From Qipengyuania pacifica (GTDB taxonomy: Bacteria; Pseudomonadota; Alphaproteobacteria; Sphingomonadales; Sphingomonadaceae), in assembly GCF_019857205.1 (NCBI RefSeq), contig NZ_JAHWXO010000007.1, forward strand, positions 1 to 64,000: a stretch of DNA of 64,000 bases, read 5' to 3'. Shown piece by piece: positions 28,971 to 38,890 of the stretch (within the stretch, counting starts at the first letter, position 1; the number at the start of each line of letters is the position of its first letter). The notes under the pieces were generated by a model. It had not been told where the DNA came from. It worked only from the letters and a program-made list of their open reading frames with translations, and ran no database searches. The position numbers were made by a program, and so were the translations under genes.

Positions 28971-29504
28971 ATGGCCGACGAAGGCGACGTTCTCACCGAC
29001 ATCAACCCCGATCCGGCAGCCGGAGCCAATGGCGCCGACAATCTGCCGAGCGCCGGTGTGATTTCGCAATACATCAAGGATCTCTCGGTCGAGAATCCCA
29101 ACGCACCGCAGTGCTTCCAGTGGAACGAGCAGCCGCAGCTCGACGTGCAGGTCAATATCGCTTCCGAGAAGGTGTCGGACGAAGTGCATGAAGTAACCCT
29201 GAAGGTCACCTGCGCCGCTAAGACCAGCCAGGGCAGCCTCTACCTCATTGATCTGGATTATTGCGGCCTGATGGGCATGCGCAACCTGCCCGACGAGCAC
29301 GCACACGCGTTTCTGTTCGCCGAAGCGCCGCGCATTCTCTTCCCCTTCGCGCGCCGCGTAATCGCCGATGCCAGCCGCGATGCAGGCTTCCCTCCGCTGA
29401 TGCTCGACCCGATGGATTTCGGCGCTCTCTACCAGCAACAGCTGGCGGCCCGCGCTCAGGAACGGCAGCAAGGCGAGGGTTCGCCCCCCGCTGGCGAAGC
29501 CTGA
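28971..29504 (+). CDS. secB: Protein-export chaperone SecB
   Basis: This 177-residue tetrameric chaperone holds preproteins unfolded and passes them to SecA. The core runs from ISQYIKDLSVENPNAP to the helical C-terminus (FPPLMLDPMDFGALYQQQLA). A 25-residue acidic N-terminal extension precedes the fold, as is usual in alphaproteobacteria. The ATG at 28971 is the only good start. The 253-base gap to the divergent Tim44-like gene must contain both promoters; I see no other gene in it. Confidence 0.97.
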   Translation: MADEGDVLTDINPDPAAGANGADNLPSAGVISQYIKDLSVENPNAPQCFQWNEQPQLDVQVNIASEKVSDEVHEVTLKVTCAAKTSQGSLYLIDLDYCGLMGMRNLPDEHAHAFLFAEAPRILFPFARRVIADASRDAGFPPLMLDPMDFGALYQQQLAARAQERQQGEGSPPAGEA

Positions 29505-29534
29505 GTTAACGATATGCAGCAAAGGCTCTGACAG

Positions 29535-31145
29535 ATGAGCCTGGTCAAGAATGTCGGCACCATCGGCGGACTGACTGCAGTCAGCCGCGTGTTCGGCTTC
29601 GTTCGCGACATGCTGCTGGCCCGCGTCCTCGGCGCGGGTCTGGCGGCCGACGCCTGGCAATTGGCCTTTACCCTGCCGAACACGTTTCGCCGCCTGTTCG
29701 CAGAAGGCGCATTCAGCGTTGCCTTCGTGCCGATGTACACGCGGAGGCTGGATGCCGAGGAAGATGGCGGCGACGAAGCCGCCGACCGGTTTGCCAGCGA
29801 TGTACTCTCGGTATTCGTATGGGTCCTGCTGGGTTTTTCGGCGCTGTGCATGATCGCCATGCCAGGGATCGTCTGGCTCCTAGCGCGCGAGTACCAGGAT
29901 GTCCCGGGCAAGTTCGAATTGTCGGTCATGCTCAGCCGGGTGACTTTCCCCTATCTCGCACTGGTAAGCCTGGTGGCCATGCTGTCGGGCGTGCTCAACG
30001 CCCGCTCGAAGTTTGCTCCAGGCGCAGTGGTGCCTGTGCTGCTCAACATCGTAATGATCGGCGGCATCCTGACCGGATGGTATTTGCGCGGAAATAGCGC
30101 AGACGACCTGCCCGTGGCCTGGGCGCTGGCGATATCGCTGGCGCTCGCTGGCGTGGCTCAATTGATCTACATGTGGTGGGCAACCCGGCGCGCCGGCGTG
30201 AAGCTGCAGATCAAGATGCCGAAGATCACGCCCGACGTAAAACGCTTGATGATGCTGATGCTACCGGCAACCTTCGGAGCCGGAATTTACCAGATCAGCC
30301 AGCTGGTCGACACCTTCTTTGCCACCAGTCTGCCGCAAGGATCGCTCACGCTGCTGAAGCTGGCCGACCGCCTGAACCAGATGCCGCTCGGCATCTTTGG
30401 GATTGCACTGGGCACCGCGATCCTGCCCATGCTGGCGCGCCATATCCAGTCGGACAACCACCGCGAAGCGCAGCGCCTGCAGGGCAATGCGGTCGAGATA
30501 GCCATGCTGCTTTGCCTGCCCTGTGCCGTGGCACTTTCGATCTGCGCAGAAGCATTCACCGCCGGTATATTCCAAGGTGGACGCATGGCGCCCGAAGACA
30601 CCGCGATCATGGGCAATATCGTAATTGCGCTGGTTTGCGGCCTGCCCGCCTATGTGCTTGTGAAAGTGTTCCAACCGGCATTTTTCAGCCGTGAAGATAC
30701 TCGCACTCCGGTGTTCGTTGCGGCCGGTGCACTGGCGATCAACATCGCGCTGAATTTCTATGTCGTGCCTCGTTATGGCATCGTGGGCCTGGCGGCAGCG
30801 ACAGCGATCACCGCGACGCTCAATGTGCTGACCCTTTACGCCATTCTACAAATCCGTGGCTGGTTTCATGTGACCGGCAAGCTGGCCGGAAGGATCGTGC
30901 GCCAGATAATCGCAACGGCGGTCATGGGCGCTCTGCTGTGGTGGATGACGCCAGCGTTGGAAACATACTGGCGGGGCGGCGCATTCGACCGTATCTGGTC
31001 GCTTGCAGCCCTCGTTATTGCCGGTGCGGGCGTATTCTTCGCCACGGCGTATCTGGTTGGCGCCCTCGACAAGGACCTCATTGCACAGCTACGGCGCAAA
31101 CGCGCGGTGCCGGCGAGCGACGGACCGCCAAATCTTTCGGAATGA
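29535..31145 (+). CDS. murJ: Lipid II flippase MurJ (MviN)
   Basis: This 536-residue inner-membrane protein with about 14 helices moves lipid II to the periplasmic face for peptidoglycan synthesis. It begins MSLVKNVGTIGGLTAVSRVFGFVRDML, and shows the conserved NTFRRLFAEGAFSVAFVPMY and PQGSLTLLKLADRLNQMPLGIFGIALGTAILP segments. It follows secB by 30 bases and precedes trpS by 10, so the three probably form an operon. Confidence 0.97.
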   Translation: MSLVKNVGTIGGLTAVSRVFGFVRDMLLARVLGAGLAADAWQLAFTLPNTFRRLFAEGAFSVAFVPMYTRRLDAEEDGGDEAADRFASDVLSVFVWVLLGFSALCMIAMPGIVWLLAREYQDVPGKFELSVMLSRVTFPYLALVSLVAMLSGVLNARSKFAPGAVVPVLLNIVMIGGILTGWYLRGNSADDLPVAWALAISLALAGVAQLIYMWWATRRAGVKLQIKMPKITPDVKRLMMLMLPATFGAGIYQISQLVDTFFATSLPQGSLTLLKLADRLNQMPLGIFGIALGTAILPMLARHIQSDNHREAQRLQGNAVEIAMLLCLPCAVALSICAEAFTAGIFQGGRMAPEDTAIMGNIVIALVCGLPAYVLVKVFQPAFFSREDTRTPVFVAAGALAINIALNFYVVPRYGIVGLAAATAITATLNVLTLYAILQIRGWFHVTGKLAGRIVRQIIATAVMGALLWWMTPALETYWRGGAFDRIWSLAALVIAGAGVFFATAYLVGALDKDLIAQLRRKRAVPASDGPPNLSE

Positions 31146-31155
31146 GTGAGTAAAC

Positions 31156-32169
31156 ATGCGCGTAGTGTCCGGCATTCAGCCCACCGGCAACCTTCACCTC
31201 GGTAATTATCTCGGTGCGATCCGAAACTGGGTGCGCATGCAGGATGAGATGGCCGAGGGACAGGAATGCCTGTTTTTCCTTGCCGATCTCCATGCGATTT
31301 CCATGCCGCACGATCCGGCCGAACTAAAGCGGGCGACGCTGGAAATGACCGCGGCGCTGGTCGCTTGCGGAATCGATGCGCAGAAAAGCGTGCTGTTCAA
31401 TCAGGCACAGGTTCCCCACCACGCAGAGCTCCAATGGCTGCTCAACGGCACGGCGCGGATGGGCTGGTTGAACCGCATGACGCAGTTCAAGGACAAGAGC
31501 GGTAAAAACCGCGAGGGCGCCAGCGTGGGACTGTTTACCTACCCGGTTCTTCAGGCTGCCGACGTGCTGCTGTATCAGACCACGCATGTGCCAGTGGGTG
31601 AAGACCAGAAGCAGCACCTAGAGCTTGCCCGCGATATCGCTCAGAAGTTCAATAACGACTTCGCATCCGATGACGCTCCCGTCTTCACCCTGCCCGAACC
31701 GATCAGCCCGCCGCAGGCGGCGCGCATCATGAGCCTGCGCGACGGATCGAAGAAGATGAGCAAATCGGATCCGTCCGAAATGAGCCGGATCGAGCTGGTC
31801 GACGATGCAGACACGGTAATGAAGAAGGTCAAGAAGGCGAAGACCGACCCCGAACCCCTCCCGAGCGAGAGTGCCGGACTGGTAGGCCGACCCGAAGCCC
31901 TGAACCTCGTCACCATCTACGCCGCCGTTTCCGATATCAGCGTCGACGACGTGCTGCGCGAATACGGCGGCGAAGGGTTCGGCAAATTCAAGCCGGCATT
32001 GGCCGAATTGCTCGCCGAAACGCTTCGACCGATATCGTCGCGTTTCAATGAATTGCTGACCGATCGCGAAGCACTCGACGCAATCCTTGCCCGCGGTGCT
32101 TCGCGGGCGCGCGAACTTGGCCGACCTACGCTCGACGCCACCTACGCCGCGCTCGGTTTCGTCAGATAA
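31156..32169 (+). CDS. trpS: Tryptophanyl-tRNA synthetase
   Basis: This 337-residue class I synthetase charges tRNA-Trp. The HIGH-equivalent motif is [10 protein letters not shown] (9-18) and the KMSKS motif is at 200-204. Length and both motifs match bacterial TrpS. The ATG lies 10 bases after the murJ stop. Nothing unusual. Confidence 0.98.
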   Translation: MRVVSGIQPTGNLHLGNYLGAIRNWVRMQDEMAEGQECLFFLADLHAISMPHDPAELKRATLEMTAALVACGIDAQKSVLFNQAQVPHHAELQWLLNGTARMGWLNRMTQFKDKSGKNREGASVGLFTYPVLQAADVLLYQTTHVPVGEDQKQHLELARDIAQKFNNDFASDDAPVFTLPEPISPPQAARIMSLRDGSKKMSKSDPSEMSRIELVDDADTVMKKVKKAKTDPEPLPSESAGLVGRPEALNLVTIYAAVSDISVDDVLREYGGEGFGKFKPALAELLAETLRPISSRFNELLTDREALDAILARGASRARELGRPTLDATYAALGFVR

Positions 32170-32335
32170 CCCTTTCCGAACTTGCAACAAATGTGAATCT
32201 GGATATTCAATCCGGGTTCATCCCCGTTCGTCTAGAAAAGCGCACAGTAACTGGCAGTGTGCCTCAGGGGGGCGGTAGGCTGCATGATTCGGTGTAAGCA
32301 TGATATGCACACCGATGTTCGAAAAAGGACTGAGC

Positions 32336-33028
32336 ATGACCGACCGCAAAAAAGGTTGGGGGCGCAAACTTAAGCTCGCCTCCGTACCGATAGTACTAGC
32401 TAGCCTCGCTGCCTGCGCGACACCGTTCAACGCTGATGTGTCGCGTTTCCAGACGCAGCTTCCGGCACCGCAGGGCGAAAGCTATTTCGTCGTCGCAGAC
32501 GATCCGGCCCTGGCTGGTGGGCTCGAATTCGCGCAATATGCCGATCTCGTGGAAGCACAAATGTCGCGCCTCGGCTATGCGCAAGCTGCCTCGGCTGAAA
32601 ACGCATCGCTGCTGGTCCGTTTCGATTACGGCGTCAGCACTGGGCGCGAACGGGTACGGACCACCGGTTTCCGCGATCCCTTCTACGATCCGTGGTTTGG
32701 ATCGCGCTGGGGGCGGTCGCGCTTTGGCTATGGACGCCCTTTCTACGGTAGTCGCTGGGGCTTCGGTTTCTACGATCCGTGGTTCGGCGGTCCGGACGTT
32801 CGCAGCTACACGGTTTATACCAGCGGGATCGACATGAAAATCGATCGCGCGGCAACCGGAGAGCGACTGTTCGAAGGCAAGGCACAGGCCATTTCCACCT
32901 CGAACCGTCTGCAATATCTGGTGCCCAATCTCGTCGAGGCGATGTTTACCGATTTCCCTGGTAATTCGGGTGAAACGCTTCGCATCTCGATCGCACCGGA
33001 AAAAACGACGGTACGCCGCGTCGATTAA
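32336..33028 (+). CDS. DUF4136 lipoprotein
   Basis: This 230-residue lipoprotein has a signal peptide ending in VLASLAAC (lipobox) and a DUF4136-type body (ADPALAGGLEFAQYADLVEAQMSRLGY; later EAMFTDFPGNSGETLRISI). A middle insert is rich in Arg, Phe, Gly, Tyr and Trp, with repeats of the type FYDPWFGSRWG and GFYDPWFGG. Function is unknown. The ATG at 32336 is preceded by AAGGA at about 8 bases. An upstream in-frame ATG at 32300 would break the signal peptide pattern. Confidence 0.88.
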   Translation: MTDRKKGWGRKLKLASVPIVLASLAACATPFNADVSRFQTQLPAPQGESYFVVADDPALAGGLEFAQYADLVEAQMSRLGYAQAASAENASLLVRFDYGVSTGRERVRTTGFRDPFYDPWFGSRWGRSRFGYGRPFYGSRWGFGFYDPWFGGPDVRSYTVYTSGIDMKIDRAATGERLFEGKAQAISTSNRLQYLVPNLVEAMFTDFPGNSGETLRISIAPEKTTVRRVD

Positions 33029-33057
33029 TCGACGCGCTTTAGAGCGGTAGGATGTTG

Positions 33058-33088
33058 AAGGGCGGCTCCGGATCGGGCCGCCCTTTTT
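33058..33088. terminator. Rho-independent terminator
   Basis: The stem AAGGGCGGC / GCCGCCCTT (33058-33066 with 33077-33085) is followed by TTTCA. It lies 29 bases after the DUF4136 lipoprotein gene, facing the convergent dut. Confidence 0.85.
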
Positions 33089-33156
33089 CATGTTCGGCCA
33101 AATCCAAGCCAGATTAAGACCAGTCCCTGCTGATGGGTTGACTTTGCATCGCGCCC

Positions 33157-33642
33157 TTAGCTGTCCTTGCCGGAGACGCCGGTAGAGCCGAAACCGCCCT
33201 TGCCGCGTCCGGTATCCGCTGAAAACTCGGAGACGACATCGAATGCCGGTCGCAGGATCGGCACGAAGACCAGCTGCGCGATCCGGTCTCCCGGGTTAAT
33301 CGTCAAGCTGTCACTTCCCGGCGGGTTTCGGAGCCACGCGCTGATGAAAATTTCGTTTGTATAATCGGCATCGATTGTGCCCACCGATTGCCCGAGGACC
33401 AGGCCCTTCTTATGACCCAGCCCCGATCGAGCGAGCAAAAATCCGACCATGTGAGGGTCGTTCATTAACAGCGCGATACCGGATCGCACCAGAACGGCCG
33501 GCGCCTGCGGTTCGAGAACCAGTGGTTCGTCCAGGCAAGCGTAGAGATCGATGCCGGCGGACATTTCCGTCTGATAACGTGGCAGCCCCCAGTCATGCAG
33601 TCGATCATCGAGTATTTTTAGTTCGATTTTATTGGTGGGCAA
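33157..33642 (-). CDS. dut: dUTP diphosphatase (dUTPase)
   Basis: This 161-residue trimeric dUTPase hydrolyses dUTP to dUMP and keeps uracil out of DNA. All five motifs are present: AGIDLYA (29-35), ARSGLGHKKG (71-80), VGTIDADYTNE (87-97, catalytic D91), GDRIAQLVF (118-126) and GRGKGGFGSTG (145-155). I chose a TTG start at 33642, because an AGAAGGA ribosome site lies 8 bases upstream and the product then begins like other dUTPases; the open frame up to 33720 gives an unconvincing extension. It is divergent from the rfb operon. Confidence 0.96.
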   Translation of the reverse strand: MPTNKIELKILDDRLHDWGLPRYQTEMSAGIDLYACLDEPLVLEPQAPAVLVRSGIALLMNDPHMVGFLLARSGLGHKKGLVLGQSVGTIDADYTNEIFISAWLRNPPGSDSLTINPGDRIAQLVFVPILRPAFDVVSEFSADTGRGKGGFGSTGVSGKDS

Positions 33643-33834
33643 ACGATGGATCCTTCTTAAGCTCGGTTTCCTGCGGGCTAGGCTGCCGGCTTCGAGCAGG
33701 CAAGGCAGGAACGACCCCAAAACATTTCGGCATAAGCGCGTAACGAGGTGGCGTGTAAGCCGGAAAGGATTGCAGTTGACCTAATAGCAATGGGCTGCAA
33801 GTCGCGGCGAAGGCGCAAGTTCCAGCATCAGGAC

Positions 33835-34731
33835 ATGACTTTGAGTAACAACACTCGACGCGGAATTATCTTGGCAGGCGGGTCGGGCACCAGGCTCTAT
33901 CCGTTAACCCGTGGCGTCTCGAAACAGCTCATGCCAGTCTATGACAAGCCGATGATCTACTATCCGCTCTCCACGCTGATGATGGCGGGCATTCGCGACA
34001 TTCTGATTATCACCACCCCGGAAGACCAGGATCAGTTCCGCCGCGTACTGGGCGATGGTTCGGATTTCGGCGTGGCGCTGAGCTACGCAGTACAGCCCAG
34101 CCCCGACGGTCTCGCCCAAGCCTTCCATATCGGCGCCGATTTTATAGGCAATCACCCGAGCGCGCTGGTCTTGGGCGACAACATTTTCTATGGCCACGGC
34201 CTTCCGCAATTGCTCGAGAATGCTGCCCGGCGGTCGAGCGGGGCAAGCGTATTTGCATACCGTGTCAACGATCCCAAGGCCTATGGCGTCGTGGATTTCG
34301 ACGCGAACGGCGTCGCCTCATCGCTGGAGGAAAAGCCCGCGCAACCGAAATCGAACTATGCCGTCACGGGCCTGTATTTCTACGATAACACCGTGGTCGA
34401 GCGCGCCCGCGACCTCAAGCCTTCGCCGCGCGGAGAGTTGGAGATCACCGATCTCAATCGCCTCTACCTCGACGACGGAGCCCTGTCGGTGGAGATCATG
34501 GGCCGCGGCTTCGCCTGGCTCGATACGGGAACGCATGGCTCGCTTCTCGATGCAGCAAGCTATGTTCGCATTACGGAAGAACGGCAGGGCCTCAAGATTT
34601 GCTGCCCCGAAGAAATCGCGTGGCGGCAAGGCTTTATTGACGACACGCGATTGGAGGCCATTGCCGCGCCGCTCAAAAAGTCGGGCTACGGTGAATACCT
34701 CATGGCGCTGCTGCATGAAGGGCGGGCGTGA
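33835..34731 (+). CDS. rfbA: Glucose-1-phosphate thymidylyltransferase
   Basis: This 298-residue nucleotidyltransferase makes dTDP-glucose from glucose-1-phosphate and dTTP, the first step to dTDP-L-rhamnose. The N-terminal signature [16 protein letters not shown] and the [11 protein letters not shown] and [12 protein letters not shown] segments are those of RmlA. The ATG at 33835 was chosen; the open frame upstream to 33748 has no family likeness. It opens an rfbA-C-D-B operon whose genes overlap by 1, 4 and 8 bases. Confidence 0.97.
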   Translation: MTLSNNTRRGIILAGGSGTRLYPLTRGVSKQLMPVYDKPMIYYPLSTLMMAGIRDILIITTPEDQDQFRRVLGDGSDFGVALSYAVQPSPDGLAQAFHIGADFIGNHPSALVLGDNIFYGHGLPQLLENAARRSSGASVFAYRVNDPKAYGVVDFDANGVASSLEEKPAQPKSNYAVTGLYFYDNTVVERARDLKPSPRGELEITDLNRLYLDDGALSVEIMGRGFAWLDTGTHGSLLDAASYVRITEERQGLKICCPEEIAWRQGFIDDTRLEAIAAPLKKSGYGEYLMALLHEGRA

Positions 34732-35276
34732 TGAACATTACCGAATGCGACATCCCCGGACCACTTATCATCGAACCCAAGGTGTTTGGCGACGAACGCG
34801 GCTTCTTCATGGAAAGCTGGAACGCTGCTAGGTTCGCCGAGGAGGGGCTCGACATAGCTTTCGTGCAGGACAATCACTCGCGCTCGCAGAAGGGCGTTCT
34901 GCGCGGGATGCATTTCCAGAATCCGGGCCCGCAGGGCAAACTCGTGCGGGTGGTCAGCGGCGCCGTATTCGACGTAGCGGTGGACCTTAGGCGCTCCTCC
35001 CCCACCTTCGGTAAATGGACCGGGGTGGAACTCTCCGCCGAAAACAAGCGCATGTTCTGGGTGCCGCAGGGCTTTGCCCACGGCTTCCTCACGCTCGAGG
35101 ACGATACCGACTTCCTTTACAAGTGCGATGCCACCTATGCGCCACAGCACGAACACTCGCTGGCCTGGGACGATCCCGATGTTGGCATCGAATGGCCGCT
35201 CGGTGGTATCGATCTGCAACTTTCAGCCAAGGATGCCAAGGGCACGCGCCTGAGCGACCTGGAGGCCTTTGCGTGA
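34731..35276 (+). CDS. rfbC: dTDP-4-dehydrorhamnose 3,5-epimerase
   Basis: This 181-residue cupin enzyme performs the third step of dTDP-L-rhamnose synthesis. It shows the RmlC signatures DERGFFMESWN, QDNHSRSQKGVLRGMHFQ (catalytic His) and WVPQGFAHGFLTL. Its ATG shares one base with the rfbA stop (TGATG), and its own stop overlaps the rfbD GTG start. Length is typical. Confidence 0.97.
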   Translation: MNITECDIPGPLIIEPKVFGDERGFFMESWNAARFAEEGLDIAFVQDNHSRSQKGVLRGMHFQNPGPQGKLVRVVSGAVFDVAVDLRRSSPTFGKWTGVELSAENKRMFWVPQGFAHGFLTLEDDTDFLYKCDATYAPQHEHSLAWDDPDVGIEWPLGGIDLQLSAKDAKGTRLSDLEAFA

Positions 35277-36121
35277 AGGTCCTGATTACCGGTGCGAAGG
35301 GCCAGTTGGGGCGCGGCCTGATCGCAACTGCCCCCTCCACGGTCGACCTGCATCCGGTCACCCGAGATGACTGCGACCTTGCCGATGCGAGCGCCATCGC
35401 CGCATTGATCCAGCAAGTCGCCCCCGATCTGGTGATCAACGCCGCCGCCTATACTGCCGTGGACAAGGCCGAGCGCGACGAAGACGCGGCCCGCGCGATC
35501 AATGCTGGAGCAGTCGCCGCTCTCGTTGCCGCACATCGGGGCAAGCTGGTTCATGTCTCGACCGACTTTGTGTTCGATGGCACGTCCAGCCGAGCTTACC
35601 GGCCCGACGACAGCCGCAACCCGATTTCCGTCTATGGCCGCAGCAAGGCCGAGGGCGAAGACTGCTTGCGCGACAGCGATCTGCTCGTGCGCACGGCCTG
35701 GGCCTACACCGCAGGCGGCGCCAATTTCGTGCGCACCATGCTGCGGCTGATGGCGGAAAAGCCTGCGCTAAACGTGGTGGCCGACCAGATCGGCGCGCCG
35801 ACTTGGGCGCCCGGCCTTGCGCGCACCCTATGGAGGCTAGTGGCGAAGGATGCCAACGGAACCTTCCATCACAGCGATGCCGGTGTCGCGAGTTGGTATG
35901 ACTTCGCCGTTGCCATTCAGGAAGAATCTTTGGCGCTCGGCCTGCTCGACAACGCCATTCCGATCGCTCCAGTCCCCACCAGCGCCTATTCCACGCCCGC
36001 TGCGCGCCCCGCCTTCTCGCTGCTCGATTGCAGCAAGACACGCGCGCTGCTCGACGACGGGCATACTCACTGGCGCACCAATCTTCGCACCATGCTGCAA
36101 GAGGAAGCTGCGCATGTCTGA
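35273..36121 (+). CDS. rfbD: dTDP-4-dehydrorhamnose reductase
   Basis: This 282-residue short-chain dehydrogenase reduces dTDP-4-keto-rhamnose to dTDP-L-rhamnose. The cofactor motif is TGAKGQLGRGL and the catalytic site is in VHVSTDFVFDG followed by VYGRSKAEGE (YxxxK). The start is GTG at 35273, overlapping the rfbC stop (GTGA), with GGAGG 7 bases upstream. The gene overlaps rfbB by 8 bases. Confidence 0.97.
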   Translation: MKVLITGAKGQLGRGLIATAPSTVDLHPVTRDDCDLADASAIAALIQQVAPDLVINAAAYTAVDKAERDEDAARAINAGAVAALVAAHRGKLVHVSTDFVFDGTSSRAYRPDDSRNPISVYGRSKAEGEDCLRDSDLLVRTAWAYTAGGANFVRTMLRLMAEKPALNVVADQIGAPTWAPGLARTLWRLVAKDANGTFHHSDAGVASWYDFAVAIQEESLALGLLDNAIPIAPVPTSAYSTPAARPAFSLLDCSKTRALLDDGHTHWRTNLRTMLQEEAAHV

Positions 36122-37169
36122 AATCCTCGTCACCGGCGGTGCCGGCTTTATCGGCGCGAACTTCGTACATCACTGGCGCAAGACGCATTCGGACGATGCC
36201 ATTTGCGTGCTCGACCTCCTGACCTATGCGGGCAATCCCGCCAATCTCGACGGGTTGGACGGCGTCGAACTTGTAGCGGGCGACATCCGCGATACAGCGC
36301 TGGTCGAACGCCTGCTGCGCGATCGCGGGATCGACCGGCTGGTGCATTTCGCCGCCGAAAGCCATGTCGACCGCTCGATCAGCGGCCCCGATGCCTTTGT
36401 CAGCACTAACATCGATGGCACCCATTCGCTGCTCAAGGCCGCGCGCACCGTGTGGCTCGACGAGGGCGAGGGCCGCCCGCACAGGTTCCACCACGTCTCG
36501 ACCGACGAGGTCTATGGCTCGCTGGGGCCGAATGACCCAGCCTTTAGCGAAACCACGCCCTACGCGCCCAACTCGCCCTATTCGGCGAGCAAGGCGGCCA
36601 GCGACCACCTCGTGCGCGCCTACCACCACACCTTCGGCCTCGAGACTACGACGAGCAATTGCTCGAACAACTATGGCCCCTATCAATTCCCTGAAAAGCT
36701 GATTCCGCTGTTCCTTCTCAACGCTTTGCATGGTCGCGATCTGCCGATCTATGGTGACGGTATGAATGTGCGCGACTGGTTGCATGTGGAAGACCATTGC
36801 CGGGGCATCGAACTGGTGCTTGAGAACGGCAAGCCGGGAGAGGTCTACAACATAGGTGGCGGCGAGGAACTGCCGAACATGGTAGTGATCGACGCCATCT
36901 GTGCGGCGGTTGACCGCGCTTTTTCCGATGTCGACGGGCTGGCCGAACGCTATCCTGACGCGTCCGCTGCCCAGGGCAAACCGACCAGTTCGCTCAAGAC
37001 CTTCGTCACCGACCGCGCGGGGCACGACCGGCGCTATGCCATCGATTGCCACAAGATTGAGCGCGAGCTAGGCTATCGCCCGCACAACAGATTTGCCGAA
37101 GGATTTGCCGCCACGCTCACCTGGTATCTTGCCAACGAAGATTGGTGGCAGGCGCTGCTAAAGAGGTGA
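36114..37169 (+). CDS. rfbB: dTDP-glucose 4,6-dehydratase
   Basis: This 351-residue extended SDR enzyme converts dTDP-glucose to dTDP-4-keto-6-deoxyglucose. The NAD motif is TGGAGFIGANF. AAESHVDRSI, HVSTDEVYGSLG and the catalytic YSASKAASDHLVRAYHHT follow. It is the last of the four rhamnose genes, which here are in the order A-C-D-B. The next gene, a glycosyltransferase, starts 51 bases later. Confidence 0.98.
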   Translation: MSEILVTGGAGFIGANFVHHWRKTHSDDAICVLDLLTYAGNPANLDGLDGVELVAGDIRDTALVERLLRDRGIDRLVHFAAESHVDRSISGPDAFVSTNIDGTHSLLKAARTVWLDEGEGRPHRFHHVSTDEVYGSLGPNDPAFSETTPYAPNSPYSASKAASDHLVRAYHHTFGLETTTSNCSNNYGPYQFPEKLIPLFLLNALHGRDLPIYGDGMNVRDWLHVEDHCRGIELVLENGKPGEVYNIGGGEELPNMVVIDAICAAVDRAFSDVDGLAERYPDASAAQGKPTSSLKTFVTDRAGHDRRYAIDCHKIERELGYRPHNRFAEGFAATLTWYLANEDWWQALLKR

Positions 37170-37220
37170 TCGGCCAAAGCTGGATTGCCATGGCCTGGCA
37201 GAATTGGCACGAGGACAATC

Positions 37221-38882
37221 ATGACGGAGGAAATGCCTCACCCTCGCCAGGCAGTTTCCCAAGGTGGCAGCGCTGCGTTCCTGCTGATGGCGGTCCACCT
37301 CGATGCTCTGCGGTTGAACCCGGCGCGCTATTTGCGTGGGTTATGGTGGAAACTGTGTGGCAAACGCTTGCGTGCGCGGCTGACCATCGCGCCTTTGCTC
37401 GGCGCCTCACCGCGCGCCTATCGCTTGTGGATGGCGCAGGAAGCCACAACGAACAGAATCGAGCCGCGCCCGCGAAGCGATGCGCCGCCAGTCGTCGCGC
37501 TGGTTCGCAGTGGCCCCGGAGAGGAGGCAACGCTGGCCAGCCTCGCGGCAGAGGGTATCGCGGCCTGGCTTGCCCCCGCCCGCGCGGATGCCACCTTGCA
37601 AACGCTGTTGCGGCAGGCGCGGGGCACCTGGGTGCTTCCCATCTACGCTGGCGACATTCTCGCTACCGGGGCAGGCGAGGCTGTGCGCAAGGCTCTGGCT
37701 GAAACGGCCGATACCACCCGGATCATCTATGCCGACGACGACCTGCTGGGCAAAGACGGTCAGCGCCGCGATCCTCACTTCAAGCCGGACTGGAACGCCG
37801 AACTATACCGCCATTTTGACTATCTCTCAGGCACCGCGCTGATACACCTGTCAAAGGCCGACAACACCGCCCCACTCGCCGATGACTGGCCCGCCAGTCT
37901 TGCCCGGCAGGCAGCCGAATGTAGGGGTCAGCCGGTGCACTTGCGCGAGGTCTTGTACCACCGACACAGGCGGCCCAAGCCTCAGCGGCCCGGCCCTCTG
38001 AAACTCACACCCGAAGAGCGCCGCAGCCTTCCAAGCGTGAGCATCATCGTGCCCACCCGCAACCGAGTCGATCTGTTGCGCCCCTGCCTCGAAGGTATCG
38101 CAGCCACCGACTATCCGCGCCGCAAGGAAATCATTGTGATCGACAACGGGAGCGATGAGCCAGAAACCCTGCGCTACCTCGCCGATCTTGACCCGGACTT
38201 CGCCCGCGTTGTCGTTGACCATGGGCCATTCAACTTCGCCGCACTCAATAACAGCGCGGTGACTGAAGCCTCGGGCGACCTCCTATGCTTTCTCAACAAC
38301 GATATCGAGATCACCGACCCGCAATGGCTGACGGTGATGGCGCATCAGGCGATGCGCGCCGATGTGGGCGCAGTGGGCGCGCAACTTCTCTATTCCGATG
38401 GACGAATCCAGCACGCCGGCGTAGTCCTCGGTATTGGGGGGGGAGCAGCGCATGCGCATCGATTGCTCAAACCCGATGAAGCGGGTTACTTCCGCCGCCA
38501 TGCATTGCCACAATTCGCCTCTGCTGTAACCGCTGCCTGCATGGTGATGCGCAAGAGCAGTTTCCTTGCTGTAGGAGGGTTCGACGCGGAGAATTTCGCC
38601 GTGTCTTTCAACGATGTCGACATATGCCTGAGGCTGAATGCGCGCGGCTGGCAAAGCCTTTACGAACCGCGGGCACAGCTCGTGCACCATGAATCGGTGT
38701 CACGGGGGTTTGATCGTGATCCGGCGGGAGCCAAGCGTCAGGCCGGAGAGCTAGCAGCCCTGCGCAGCCGTTGGAGCGTGCACGAGCCTAGCCCGGACGA
38801 CGACTGGCGCAGCTGTCAGGCGGACCCGTTCCACCACCCCGCGCTCAGCCCGTTCAGCGAACAGTTTGAGCTAAGAGTCTAG
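37221..38882 (+). CDS. GT2-family glycosyltransferase (capsule/O-chain type)
   Basis: This 553-residue protein has an N-terminal part of about 270 residues and a C-terminal GT-A domain of family 2. The domain shows SVSIIVPTRNRVDLL (about 272), CFLNNDIEI (about 355) and FNDVDICLRL towards the end. The N-terminal part contains a remnant-like nucleotide-sugar segment (IIYADDDLLGKDG, PHFKPDWN) found in large rhamnosyl/capsule GT2 proteins. It is a clear paralogue of the GT2 at 54262-56040: both share LRGLWW/LIGWW...GK.LRA near the start and QHAGV.LGIG with DEAGYF. Acceptor and sugar are unknown; a rhamnosyl role is possible from its place after rfbB. The ATG at 37221 has GAGG 6 bases upstream. 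Confidence 0.88.
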   Translation: MTEEMPHPRQAVSQGGSAAFLLMAVHLDALRLNPARYLRGLWWKLCGKRLRARLTIAPLLGASPRAYRLWMAQEATTNRIEPRPRSDAPPVVALVRSGPGEEATLASLAAEGIAAWLAPARADATLQTLLRQARGTWVLPIYAGDILATGAGEAVRKALAETADTTRIIYADDDLLGKDGQRRDPHFKPDWNAELYRHFDYLSGTALIHLSKADNTAPLADDWPASLARQAAECRGQPVHLREVLYHRHRRPKPQRPGPLKLTPEERRSLPSVSIIVPTRNRVDLLRPCLEGIAATDYPRRKEIIVIDNGSDEPETLRYLADLDPDFARVVVDHGPFNFAALNNSAVTEASGDLLCFLNNDIEITDPQWLTVMAHQAMRADVGAVGAQLLYSDGRIQHAGVVLGIGGGAAHAHRLLKPDEAGYFRRHALPQFASAVTAACMVMRKSSFLAVGGFDAENFAVSFNDVDICLRLNARGWQSLYEPRAQLVHHESVSRGFDRDPAGAKRQAGELAALRSRWSVHEPSPDDDWRSCQADPFHHPALSPFSEQFELRV

Positions 38883-38890
38883 GCAAGCTG